Shown here: positions 6,802 through 14,102 of the stretch, piece by piece
Layout: each line of letters opens with the position of its first letter
Position numbering within the stretch: the first letter of the stretch is position 1
From: Actinomycetota bacterium
GTDB lineage: Bacteria; Actinomycetota; Acidimicrobiia; Acidimicrobiales; Ilumatobacteraceae
Length of the DNA stretch: 41,346 bases
Reading direction: 5' to 3'
Assembly: GCA_029978335.1 (NCBI GenBank)
Contig: JAPOJQ010000014.1
Coordinates: forward strand, 1-41,346
Notes under the pieces: generated by a model
Databases searched by the model: none
Told to the model about the DNA's origin: nothing
Seen by the model: the letters and a program-made list of their open reading frames with translations, nothing else
Position numbers and translations under genes: made by a program

Positions 6802-8124
6802 GTGGCGGAGCGGAGGCGGACCTCCACATCGGAGTTCGGTGCGGGTCGACGTGAGTCGCATGACGCCTCCGGTTTCTATGGTCGCTTCCAAGCGCCTCAA
6901 CTCGATGATGATGATCGTGTGGCGTCGCCATCGCCAGTTGCCGAACCGTTTGTGCACGGTGATGCTCGTTCGTTGTCGATGATTGACGATCGGTCGGTGG
7001 CGTTGGTTGTGACGTCGCCGCCGTATTTCGCTGGCAAGCAGTACGAGGTTGAACTGGAACGCGATGGCATTCCATCGTCGTATTTGGAGTACCTCGACAT
7101 GTTGCGGGAGGTGTTCGCCGAGTGTGTGCGGGTGTTGGAGCCGGGCGGCCGGATCGCGGTCAATGTGGCGAATCTTGGGCGCCGGCCGTATCGGAGCCTC
7201 ACCGCTGACGTCATTCATCTGCTGCAGGACCAACTCGGCTTGTTGTTACGAGGTGAGATCGTGTGGCGAAAAGGTGCAGGCGCGAATGGTTCTTGTGCGT
7301 GGGGTTCGTTCCGCTCGGCATCGAATCCGGTGTTGCGCGACGTGACTGAGCGGGTGGTCATTGCCTCAAAGGGTCGGTTTCAGCGGGCGGTGCCACCGGC
7401 CAAGCGCGCGGCTCGCGGCTTGCCTCATCAGTCGACCATGAGCGCTGAGGATTTCATGGCGAACACGCTCGACGTGTGGGACGTGCCGACCGAAAGTGCT
7501 CGCCGTGTCGGTCATCCGGCGCCATTCCCCGTCGAGCTACCGGCTCGTTTGATTGAGCTCTACACGTTCGCTGATGACCTCGTGCTCGATCCGTTCATGG
7601 GTTCGGGCTCGACCTTGGTCGCTGCGTCACAGCTGGGGCGTCGATTTATTGGCGTGGATCTTGATGCCGACTATGTGGCGTTGGCTCGCGAGCGCGTGGC
7701 GCGCGAAGGTGCACCAACTGTCGATCGTTGGGATGGTTCGTCGGGTCGAGATGTGGTCACACAAGTGCTTGCCGAGGCCGGCTTCACGTCGGTCGAGGAG
7801 TCGCGTATCTCGGGTTCGGGGTTGGTGACCACGGTCGCAATTGATGCACGAGGTGGCCGTTGGGTGATCGAGGTCGGTGGCGCCTTTGTTCGTGATCGAT
7901 CCGGGCTGTCAGCTGGCGATGCGTTGTGGCGGTCGATCGGGCGGGCGTCGGTGTTGCACGGTGTGGGTGAACGGGTGGTGATCCTCACGGCAGGTGTGCC
8001 GGCACCGCGTTCTGAAGGCGACATGGCGTTGCGTGCCGTGATTGGTCACACCGTGGTCGATGTGATTGACGTGTTTGACCAAGGTGCGCTCGAGCGGCTT
8101 GCGCTTGTGGCCCGCGGCGATTGA
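6802..8124 (+). CDS. Beta-class site-specific DNA methyltransferase with C-terminal nuclease-like domain
   Basis: The 440-aa protein carries motif IV TSPPYF at residues 71-76 before motif I DPFMGSGST at 263-271, the beta-class order used by N4-cytosine and N6-adenine methyltransferases. Between them lie the usual EPGGRIAVNVANLG and target-recognition segments; IGVDLDADYVALA follows motif I. Residues ~312-440 are extra: a helix, a strand pair with Asp348 and Glu357 (AIDARGGRWVIEVGG), a helix and further strands, resembling a PD-(D/E)XK nuclease core in which the Lys is replaced by Gly. No separate endonuclease gene is adjacent, so it is an orphan methyltransferase or a self-contained system. 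Start is GTG; the first ~40 residues look unstructured. Confidence 0.85.
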   Translation: MAERRRTSTSEFGAGRRESHDASGFYGRFQAPQLDDDDRVASPSPVAEPFVHGDARSLSMIDDRSVALVVTSPPYFAGKQYEVELERDGIPSSYLEYLDMLREVFAECVRVLEPGGRIAVNVANLGRRPYRSLTADVIHLLQDQLGLLLRGEIVWRKGAGANGSCAWGSFRSASNPVLRDVTERVVIASKGRFQRAVPPAKRAARGLPHQSTMSAEDFMANTLDVWDVPTESARRVGHPAPFPVELPARLIELYTFADDLVLDPFMGSGSTLVAASQLGRRFIGVDLDADYVALARERVAREGAPTVDRWDGSSGRDVVTQVLAEAGFTSVEESRISGSGLVTTVAIDARGGRWVIEVGGAFVRDRSGLSAGDALWRSIGRASVLHGVGERVVILTAGVPAPRSEGDMALRAVIGHTVVDVIDVFDQGALERLALVARGD

Positions 8125-8131
8125 CACCCGA

Positions 8132-8803
8132 TCAACAACGTGTGGTGTCGATGGACGCGTCGATGCCGTCGTTGAGTTGTGCGCGGATCGTGTCACCTCC
8201 GCGAATCGGGTCAATGGCCCATGCGCGTTCATCGGTTCGTCGACTGCGTGACCAGATCACGGCAACACCGGCTCCGTCGATGACGATGAGTGCGCCGGAG
8301 TCGCCGGGTTCGATGTCGGCGGTCAGTTCGTAGCCAGGGCGAACGACTTCACCATTGCCGTACATGTCTTCGGTGGTGATCGTGACGCGTCGGGCGATCG
8401 TGACCGGCAGTGAGACGAGGCGATCGTCGCGCCGCACTACTGCGGTGCCGGTGGTGCCTGGGGCGGTTTGGGTGGTCGGCGGGTTGGTGGTCAGCGGCAC
8501 GGATGCAAGTGAGCGGTCATCAATGGTGAGGAGCGCGAGGTCCATCGTGGGATCGAACGCAACGATGTTCGCTCCGAGCGTTCGGCGGTGGTGGTCGACG
8601 GTGATGCTGTCGGCGCCAGCCAGTGTGTGTGCGGCGGTGAGGATGAGCCCTGGGGCGATGATCGTCCCGATGCCACGTCCGAGGGTGTTGCGGCATCCGG
8701 TGGCGGTGATGGTCACGGTCGCATCGATGGGAGCGGTCGGGTCGATGTCATCAGCGCAGCCGGTGAGGCTGACGATGAGCATCAACGCGACGAGAGCCCT
8801 CAT
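8132..8803 (-). CDS. Lipoprotein trypsin-like serine protease
   Basis: In this 223-aa protein residues 1-15 are a signal peptide ending in lipobox LTGC, with Cys16 the lipidation site. A chymotrypsin-like triad is visible: His59 in LTAAHT, Asp88 in FDPTMDLALL and Ser169 in EPGDSGALIV. It is smaller than HtrA/DegP and has no PDZ domain, so it is a single-domain extracytoplasmic protease tethered to the membrane. It is the second gene of a leftward pair: its ATG overlaps the stop of the GNAT gene (8800-8803). The substrate is unknown. Confidence 0.85.
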   Translation of the reverse strand: MRALVALMLIVSLTGCADDIDPTAPIDATVTITATGCRNTLGRGIGTIIAPGLILTAAHTLAGADSITVDHHRRTLGANIVAFDPTMDLALLTIDDRSLASVPLTTNPPTTQTAPGTTGTAVVRRDDRLVSLPVTIARRVTITTEDMYGNGEVVRPGYELTADIEPGDSGALIVIDGAGVAVIWSRSRRTDERAWAIDPIRGGDTIRAQLNDGIDASIDTTRC

Positions 8804-9249
8804 AGCAACTTCGACATCCAGATCGAATCGTCCTCGGCGTAGCCATGTCGCGAATACAAGCGACGCACCTGATCATTGCGCCGTTCGGTTTCGAGGAAGA
8901 TGCGTAACACACCGCGCTGCCGACAGTCGTCTTCGACTGCGGCGATGAGTTGTGAGCCAATTCCCTCGTTGCGATCAGTGGTGAACACTTCGTCGAGCAC
9001 GACTTCGAAACCGCCGATCTCGACGGACCAACTCCAACACACGACGGCGTAACCGATGAGTTGGATGTTGCGGCGCGCAACGAAGATCGTGCCGTAACGG
9101 TCGTCGTGGACGAGGGGCGCCATTCCATTGCGCACCCGCGTGGCGTCTGGTGGATCGCCGTCGTGTTCTGCAGTGAAGGCGCACCCGAGCGCGACGAGGT
9201 CATCGATGTCGGCGATGGTTGCCCGTTCGATCACGACCACGTTGTCCAC
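8800..9249 (-). CDS. GNAT family N-acetyltransferase
   Basis: In this 149-aa product the GNAT core is evident: the N-terminal IERATIADIDDLVALG, a central strand VVLDEVFTTD leading into motif A RNEGIGSQLIAAVEDDCR (acetyl-CoA pyrophosphate loop), and motif B RIFLETERRNDQVRRLYSRHGY. It is full length for a single-domain acetyltransferase. It is coupled by an ATGA overlap to the serine protease lipoprotein downstream. The acceptor cannot be predicted. Confidence 0.85.
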   Translation of the reverse strand: MDNVVVIERATIADIDDLVALGCAFTAEHDGDPPDATRVRNGMAPLVHDDRYGTIFVARRNIQLIGYAVVCWSWSVEIGGFEVVLDEVFTTDRNEGIGSQLIAAVEDDCRQRGVLRIFLETERRNDQVRRLYSRHGYAEDDSIWMSKLL

Positions 9250-9291
9250 GTGAGCACGATACGTCGCTTCGTCGTCCTGCTGATCGGTGAT

Positions 9292-10770
9292 TCAGTCGGG
9301 GATGAATGAGTACAAGTCGCCTGATGGTCCGATCGCCCGCAGGTTTGCGGCTGGCCCACCGTTGCTGGCGTCGCGAAGGTCGTTGGTGGTGACGAGCACT
9401 GCCCCCGCATCGTCTGAGAGGATGACAGCGCTTGCGTCAGGTGCCATGGCGAGCACTCGTCGTTCGCCGAGGTCAAGCACGCCGAAGGGACCAACGAGTG
9501 CGGGGTGTCGTTGATTGTCGATGCTGACCCCGGTGATCAGGCAGCCATCGCGGCTTTGCGTGAGACCGGTGAGTGTTGGCACTTCGGTCAGTTCGCGGCC
9601 GTCGATGAGGTCGATGAGCCGACTGGTGCCGTCGGTGTGGATGATGGCGCACCGCGAGTGAGCGGTGAGTGGTTCAGCGCTGACGGGATCGTTGGTGACC
9701 CATCGACCAAGAATGTCGCCGTCGAGGGCGAGCAGTGCCGCTCGGTGGTCGCTCATGACCCAGAGTCGTGATCCGCCGAGGGTGGTCGTCACCGTGTTGA
9801 CGGCATGGTCGGTGCCGATGTCGATGTTCGACAGTTCATCGACGTTGTTGCTGATGCGTTCGACGCGCATGACGCGTCCGTCGCGGGTGACGAAGACGAA
9901 TCGCTGACCGTCAGCGGTGATGGTGCCGCCTCTGACGGCGGGCGTTGCGATCGTTCGGATTCGTGTGCCATCGAGGTCGAACATGCCGAGTTCGGCTCGG
10001 TCGCCGACGGTTTGGTTGGTGACGATCAATTCTGGGTGCACGCCGAGGGCGAGATCAGGTAAGTAGACAGGCTGCTCGGCGCCGGTGGTGATGAGGATGG
10101 TCTGGAAGTTCACCGTGTCGGCCACCGTGATGACATTGCCTGCCGTGTCGTGGCGGATATCGGAGGTGAAGTAGCGCGGTGCCGGTTCACCGGTGAGCGT
10201 TCCGAGCGTCGTGACGATGGGTATGACGTCGGTCGAGTTGGTGACGATGGTGAGATCACCGCCGGCTTCGTCGCCGATCGTGAGCACGAGGTCGCCGTTG
10301 GTGGGGAGTGCTGCAACCACATGTCCCGGAGGAATCGGCACGATCACCGGCTGGTCATCGAATGGGTGCACGATGATGGCGTCGGAGCGGGCGAGCGTGA
10401 GTGTGCCGCCACCTGCCACTACTGACGAAATCGGTGATCCCGTCGCAACCGATGCGACCGTGTCGAGTTCTCGGTCGAGCATGGTGACGGTGCCGGTGGG
10501 TCGATCGGTCACCGCGATCGTTGACCATCCGATGGGATCGGGCACGACGTCTCGTTCGCGTTCGAACCATTGGTAGCCGCCGACGAGCACGGCTCCCATC
10601 ACGGCAACGGCGATGACGGTACCGAGCATCCGTCCACCCGGACCGACCGATGGTATGCGGTCGACGGCTGGTTCGTTGACGTACTCGTCATCGACGTCGT
10701 CAACCTCGTCGTCCCAGTCGCCTTGACCGTCGTCAGCATCGTCGGTTCGGGTGTGGCGTCGACGAAGCAC
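9292..10770 (-). CDS. Membrane-anchored, propeller-like extracytoplasmic protein of unknown function
   Basis: In this 492-aa protein the first ~45 residues are charged and Asp-rich, followed by one membrane helix (MLGTVIAVAVMGAVLVGG, ~47-66). The remaining ~420 residues are beta-rich with recurring strand-turn units such as TVTMLDRELDTVASV, GDLVLTIGDEAGGDLTIV and GSRLWVMSDHRAALLALDGD, suggesting a beta-propeller outside the cell. No catalytic motif was recognised. The start is GTG at 10770, preceded closely by AAAGG. It is divergent from the TauE/SafE gene with 35 bp between starts. Function unknown; an envelope sensor or scaffold role would be a guess. Confidence 0.7.
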   Translation of the reverse strand: MLRRRHTRTDDADDGQGDWDDEVDDVDDEYVNEPAVDRIPSVGPGGRMLGTVIAVAVMGAVLVGGYQWFERERDVVPDPIGWSTIAVTDRPTGTVTMLDRELDTVASVATGSPISSVVAGGGTLTLARSDAIIVHPFDDQPVIVPIPPGHVVAALPTNGDLVLTIGDEAGGDLTIVTNSTDVIPIVTTLGTLTGEPAPRYFTSDIRHDTAGNVITVADTVNFQTILITTGAEQPVYLPDLALGVHPELIVTNQTVGDRAELGMFDLDGTRIRTIATPAVRGGTITADGQRFVFVTRDGRVMRVERISNNVDELSNIDIGTDHAVNTVTTTLGGSRLWVMSDHRAALLALDGDILGRWVTNDPVSAEPLTAHSRCAIIHTDGTSRLIDLIDGRELTEVPTLTGLTQSRDGCLITGVSIDNQRHPALVGPFGVLDLGERRVLAMAPDASAVILSDDAGAVLVTTNDLRDASNGGPAANLRAIGPSGDLYSFIPD

Positions 10771-10805
10771 CCTTTGAGCGTACGTGCCTCGTAGGGTGGC
10801 GCACC

Positions 10806-11540
10806 GTGACGTGGTGGGAAGCAGTGCTGTTGGCGATTGGTGGATTGGCTGCTGGGGTGATCAACACCGTCGCTGGCGGTGGCTCGATGTTGACTGTGCC
10901 GTTGCTCGTGCTCGCTGGCGTGCCGGGTAATGACGCCAATGGGTCCAATCGTCTCGGCATCTTGACCTCGACGTTGACAGCTGCATGGTCGTTTCGACGG
11001 CTCGGGGTCGATGGTTTGTCGCGGTCGTTGCCGGTGTTGGCACCAACCTTGGTGGGCTCGCTCATTGGTTCGCTGACGGTGAGCCGGTTGTCCGACGGCG
11101 CCTTCGAGGTGGTGTTTGGCGTGTTGATGTTGCCGTTGGTGGTGCTGACGGTACGTAAGCCGAAAGCACGGGAGGGCGCCACGGCGTGGCCGATGTGGTT
11201 GACGGTGTTGGTGTTTGGGTTGATCGGGGTGTTTGGTGGGGCGTTCCAGGCGGGTATCGGACTGGTGTTGTTGGCGGCGTTGACTCGGGCAGGCTTCGAC
11301 TTGGTGACGGCGAACAACATCAAGGTGATCGTGTCGCTCACGGTGACGTTGGTGGCGTTGCCAGTGTTTTTGTTCTCGGGCCGGATCGTGTGGTTGCCGG
11401 CGATCGTGTTGGCGATCGGATTCATGGCCGGCGGTTGGGCGGGTGCCCAGATGGCAGTTCGCGGCGGTGAACGAGTGATCCGGGCCTTCATGGTGGTGGC
11501 GGCGATTGCATTGTCGGGTCGACTGATCGGCCTCTACTGA
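10806..11540 (+). CDS. TauE/SafE family permease (sulfite/organosulfonate exporter type)
   Basis: The 244-aa product starts MTWWEAVLLAIGGLAAGVIN and shows the family's NTVAGGGSMLTVPLLV and GNDANGSNRLGI motifs in the first half and a repeated half with GVFGGAFQAGIGLVLL and VTANNIKVIVSL. About eight hydrophobic helices can be counted. Known members export sulfite, sulfoacetate or other small C/S anions; no sulfur genes are adjacent, so the substrate is open. GTG at 10806 is the only start that gives the conserved first helix. Confidence 0.85.
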   Translation: MTWWEAVLLAIGGLAAGVINTVAGGGSMLTVPLLVLAGVPGNDANGSNRLGILTSTLTAAWSFRRLGVDGLSRSLPVLAPTLVGSLIGSLTVSRLSDGAFEVVFGVLMLPLVVLTVRKPKAREGATAWPMWLTVLVFGLIGVFGGAFQAGIGLVLLAALTRAGFDLVTANNIKVIVSLTVTLVALPVFLFSGRIVWLPAIVLAIGFMAGGWAGAQMAVRGGERVIRAFMVVAAIALSGRLIGLY

Positions 11541-11560
11541 ACCGGGTAGGTTCGTTGACG

Positions 11561-11746
11561 ATGACCGATCCGTTCAACTGCCCTCGTTGTCAGGCCTCAG
11601 TGACGGCCGAGTTCTATGGGCCATGTGCGTCGTGTCGAGCGGAATTGCGGGCAAAGTTCCAAGGCGAACAGGTCGACGTTGAGGTGGCCGAGTATGAGCC
11701 GAAGATGAACGTCACGCCGAATGCGGTGGCGTTAAAGGATGACTGA
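11561..11746 (+). CDS. Small zinc-ribbon protein
   Basis: The 61-aa product starts MTDPFNCPRCQA. Two CxxC pairs (CPRC and CASC, ~13 residues apart) form a four-Cys zinc ribbon; the rest is acidic and ends in a short tail. ATG at 11561 is preferred over an in-frame TTG at 11555. It lies 20 bp after the permease gene on the same strand and just before the tRNA. Similar tiny zinc ribbons are common in actinobacteria; function unknown. The 39 bases to the tRNA hold nothing recognisable. Confidence 0.7.
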   Translation: MTDPFNCPRCQASVTAEFYGPCASCRAELRAKFQGEQVDVEVAEYEPKMNVTPNAVALKDD

Positions 11747-11785
11747 GGCTCTCAGCGTTCTTCGCCGATAACCTCCCTGCTGCCA

Positions 11786-11862
11786 GGGGACGTAGCTCAG
11801 TTGGCTAGAGCACCTGCTTTGCAAGCAGGGGGTCGTGGGTTCGATTCCCATCGTCTCCACCA
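11786..11862 (+). tRNA. tRNA-Ala(TGC), CCA encoded
   Basis: A full cloverleaf can be drawn: acceptor GGGGACG/CGTCTCC with one G-U pair, D-arm GCTC...GAGC, anticodon stem CCTGC/GCAGG around loop TTTGCAA (anticodon TGC), and T-arm GTGGG-TTCGATT-CCCAT. The discriminator base is A and the CCA end is encoded at 11860-11862. No integrase or att duplication was seen next to it. Confidence 0.97.
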
Positions 11863-11950
11863 CCGCTCTCTTCTCGATGAGCGTGTCGGGCGAATCGTGA
11901 CAGATGCGATGACGCCTGTGGGCTGTGCTGGCCGTCGGGTACGCCGATCA

Positions 11951-11988
11951 TTCGATACATCGCATGAGAGGAGTGCTGATGTATCGAA
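11951..11988 (+). promoter_or_regulatory. Start-codon-sequestering hairpin in the leader of the 11979 gene
   Basis: TTCGATACATC (11951-11961) is perfectly complementary to GATGTATCGAA (11978-11988). The 16-nt loop contains the Shine-Dalgarno GAGAGGAG (11966-11973), and the AUG (11979-11981) lies inside the 3' arm. In RNA this 11-bp stem would bury the start codon while presenting the ribosome site in the loop. It could also act as a DNA operator with 11-bp half-sites. The arrangement is read directly; regulation is inferred. Confidence 0.6.
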
Positions 11989-12653
11989 CACCACCCCGGA
12001 CTCGACGAGTACGCGTCGCGTTGTCCGCCATCCCTTTGGTGCTGATGGCACCGTCGGCGGTTCACGCTGTCGATGGTGACATCGACACGGCGATGGACAC
12101 ACTTGGGATCCAGTTGAACGATCAGGTGCGCTCACGCATCGATGCAGTGCTCGGCGATTCGCTGGCCAACATCGACGATGACCTCGATCCAGATGCGCAG
12201 GTGCGCCTCAACACGGCAGTGCGCCGGTGGGAACTCGCGGCGACGGATTGGCGACAACTTCCGGTGTCGCTGATGGAGCACGTGCGCATGTGTCGCGACG
12301 CCCGCATCTACGACGGTGATGACGACGCGGTTGACGGCTGTGGAGAAGAACTGCAACTCGAACTGCGCCTGCGTCAGATGCAGCAGGCACGCAATCACTT
12401 TGAGGAGCGTCTCATCGCAGCGGGCAACGACGAGACGGCACTGGGTGATCTCGATCGATTACAGCAGCGGCTGAACGATCGGTTGAGGGAGTTTGAACAG
12501 GCCGAGGCAGTGAACCGCAACGCAGCCCTTGCTAACGCGGGGTTCCTCGATGGGATGTTCCAAATGTTGCGTGACCGACTCCGCGAACAGAGCGAGCAGA
12601 TGACGTCCCGGATGTCACAGATGGGATCCGGTTCGATGGGAGGACAGTCATGA
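11979..12653 (+). CDS. Secreted alpha-helical/coiled-coil protein of unknown function
   Basis: The ATG at 11979 is fixed by a strong Shine-Dalgarno (GAGAGGAG, 5 nt away). Residues 1-30 of the 224-aa product are a signal peptide (basic RTRRVR, hydrophobic VALSAIPLVLM, cleavage near AVHA). The mature part is almost entirely charged helix (heptad-like LRLRQMQQARNHFEERL, LDRLQQRLNDRLREFEQAE) and ends in a Met/Ser/Gly tail. A central acidic segment with two Cys (MCRDARIYDGDDDAVDGCG) might bind a metal. It is coupled by ATGA to the lipoprotein that follows. No family was recognised; the pair probably works together at the cell surface. Confidence 0.75.
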   Translation: MYRTPPRTRRVRVALSAIPLVLMAPSAVHAVDGDIDTAMDTLGIQLNDQVRSRIDAVLGDSLANIDDDLDPDAQVRLNTAVRRWELAATDWRQLPVSLMEHVRMCRDARIYDGDDDAVDGCGEELQLELRLRQMQQARNHFEERLIAAGNDETALGDLDRLQQRLNDRLREFEQAEAVNRNAALANAGFLDGMFQMLRDRLREQSEQMTSRMSQMGSGSMGGQS

Positions 12654-12985
12654 GATGGCAACGCACGGTAATGACGGTTGGTTCAGTGATGCTGATTGCC
12701 GGGCTTGCCGGTTGTGGCGACTCGGACGATCAAGGCGACGACAGTTCAACGACGATCACCGTGTCGGCGGCGGGGGTGTCGCTGCCGGAGATGTCCGATG
12801 GGGAGGTCACGGTGACACCCGCGTTCTCCATTGATGGTGTGATCGCAGCGGCGATTCTTCTGGCTGAAGGGGATGCTGAGCAGGCGGTTGCTGATGGTGT
12901 GGTGACTGCGGTCGAGGTCGACGCTGCGGCGGAAGCGATTCGCGAGGGAACGCTTGATACGTGGGTAACCGCCGCTGGCGGCTGA
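12650..12985 (+). CDS. Small lipoprotein
   Basis: In this 111-aa product the signal peptide ends in lipobox LAGC (Cys22) and is followed by an Asp/Ser/Thr-rich linker. The mature ~65-residue domain has a beta segment (EVTVTPAFSIDG) and an Ala/Glu/Asp helix (AVEVDAAAEAIREGTLDTW). The start overlaps the stop of the secreted helical protein (ATGA). The stop abuts that of the convergent mannosyltransferase as TGATCA with no intergenic base. No known family. Confidence 0.7.
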   Translation: MRWQRTVMTVGSVMLIAGLAGCGDSDDQGDDSSTTITVSAAGVSLPEMSDGEVTVTPAFSIDGVIAAAILLAEGDAEQAVADGVVTAVEVDAAAEAIREGTLDTWVTAAGG

Positions 12986-14092
12986 TCAGTAGTAGTAGCC
13001 CCTCACGAACCCGTTGGCGATGGCAATGAACAGAGCCGCGTTGGCCGCGGCGATACCGACGAGCACTGGCTTCGAGCTGTTCTTGAGTACCGGGACGATA
13101 CCGACCGCGAGAGCGCTGAGTCGCCAGTGAGCGATGTCGCTGCCGGTGATACTGAGGGCGACGAGTCCGTTGACAATGCCAATGAGGGCTGCGGTGGTGA
13201 TGGTCTCGTCGGTCCGCTGAGCGAGGACGCTCGCCGTCAAACCGACGACGGCGAGCGTGATGAGAATCACCAGGTAGACGTCTTGAATGCTGGCGAGCAT
13301 GTATGGCCGAGCGTTGGCAGCGAACGCATCGATGAGTCGATCAACGATCACCAATGGGGCGAACCCGATGCGGTGGCCATACGACGACTGGATGAGTAGA
13401 TGAGCGTTCCAGTGACCGAGGGCAAGTTGCTGATAGGCGAAGAGCGCAAGCGAGGGCGTAACCGCTACAGCGCTCACGCTCAGTGACGTACGGGTGCGGT
13501 GACGGAGCAGGCTCAGCACGATCCAGACGGCGATGATGACGATCCCCGAGGTATGGGCCACTGCGGTAAGGCCGATGAGGGTGGCGGCGACCAAGGGGTG
13601 TTGTCGATCCGACATCACGAGTCCCCACCACATCAGCGCCACAGCGAGCGACATCGGGAAGATGGCATGGTGCCAGACGGCCCCAGGGAAGAGCGCAGCG
13701 ATGGTGGTGATGAGAGCGAGTGGTGTGCCGGCAAGTTGCCGGCGGCTGAGCAGCACCACGAGACCGGTGAGGGCAGCGAGTTGGGCGATTGCGGCGATAA
13801 CCCATGCGCTCATCACAGGGCTCATGGGCGAGATGACGGCTACAGATCTGATCAGTACCGGATACAGAGGTAACCATCCTGCAGTGCCACACCAATCGTC
13901 GGGCGATCGGTTTGGAATGTCGACGCAGCGTTCGAGGGTTGGGCCGTCGCTCGCAACGGCGAGGTAGAGGCCGCTATCCCAGCGAGCGTACGTATCGGGG
14001 CTGAGCGGGTCGTGATCGCTCCATATGGCGGCAACCATCATGAGCGCTTGGGCGAGAGCCCACGCACCGATGATGATGGTGAATCGCCGCAT
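12986..14092 (-). CDS. PIG-V-like polytopic mannosyltransferase
   Basis: The 368-aa product starts MRRFTIIIGAWALAQALMM; a longer frame from 14164 would overlap the upstream peptidase gene and is rejected. About ten hydrophobic helices are present. The first extracytoplasmic loop carries YARWDSGLYLAVASDG, matching the RWDxxxY motif of PIG-V-type enzymes, with GWLPLYPVLIR and WHHAIFPMSLAVALMWWG further on. Eukaryotic PIG-V adds a mannose in GPI synthesis; bacterial relatives use polyprenyl-phosphate sugars for cell-envelope glycans. It follows the M20 peptidase gene by 10 bp on the same strand, so co-transcription is likely. Confidence 0.75.
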   Translation of the reverse strand: MRRFTIIIGAWALAQALMMVAAIWSDHDPLSPDTYARWDSGLYLAVASDGPTLERCVDIPNRSPDDWCGTAGWLPLYPVLIRSVAVISPMSPVMSAWVIAAIAQLAALTGLVVLLSRRQLAGTPLALITTIAALFPGAVWHHAIFPMSLAVALMWWGLVMSDRQHPLVAATLIGLTAVAHTSGIVIIAVWIVLSLLRHRTRTSLSVSAVAVTPSLALFAYQQLALGHWNAHLLIQSSYGHRIGFAPLVIVDRLIDAFAANARPYMLASIQDVYLVILITLAVVGLTASVLAQRTDETITTAALIGIVNGLVALSITGSDIAHWRLSALAVGIVPVLKNSSKPVLVGIAAANAALFIAIANGFVRGYYY

Positions 14093-14102
14093 TAATCGAT
14101 GT

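Noticed and set aside
11786-11978. Possible integrated element at the tRNA-Ala gene
   Set aside because: No integrase, no repeated tRNA 3' end and no mobility genes downstream; the inverted repeat there fits a leader hairpin better.
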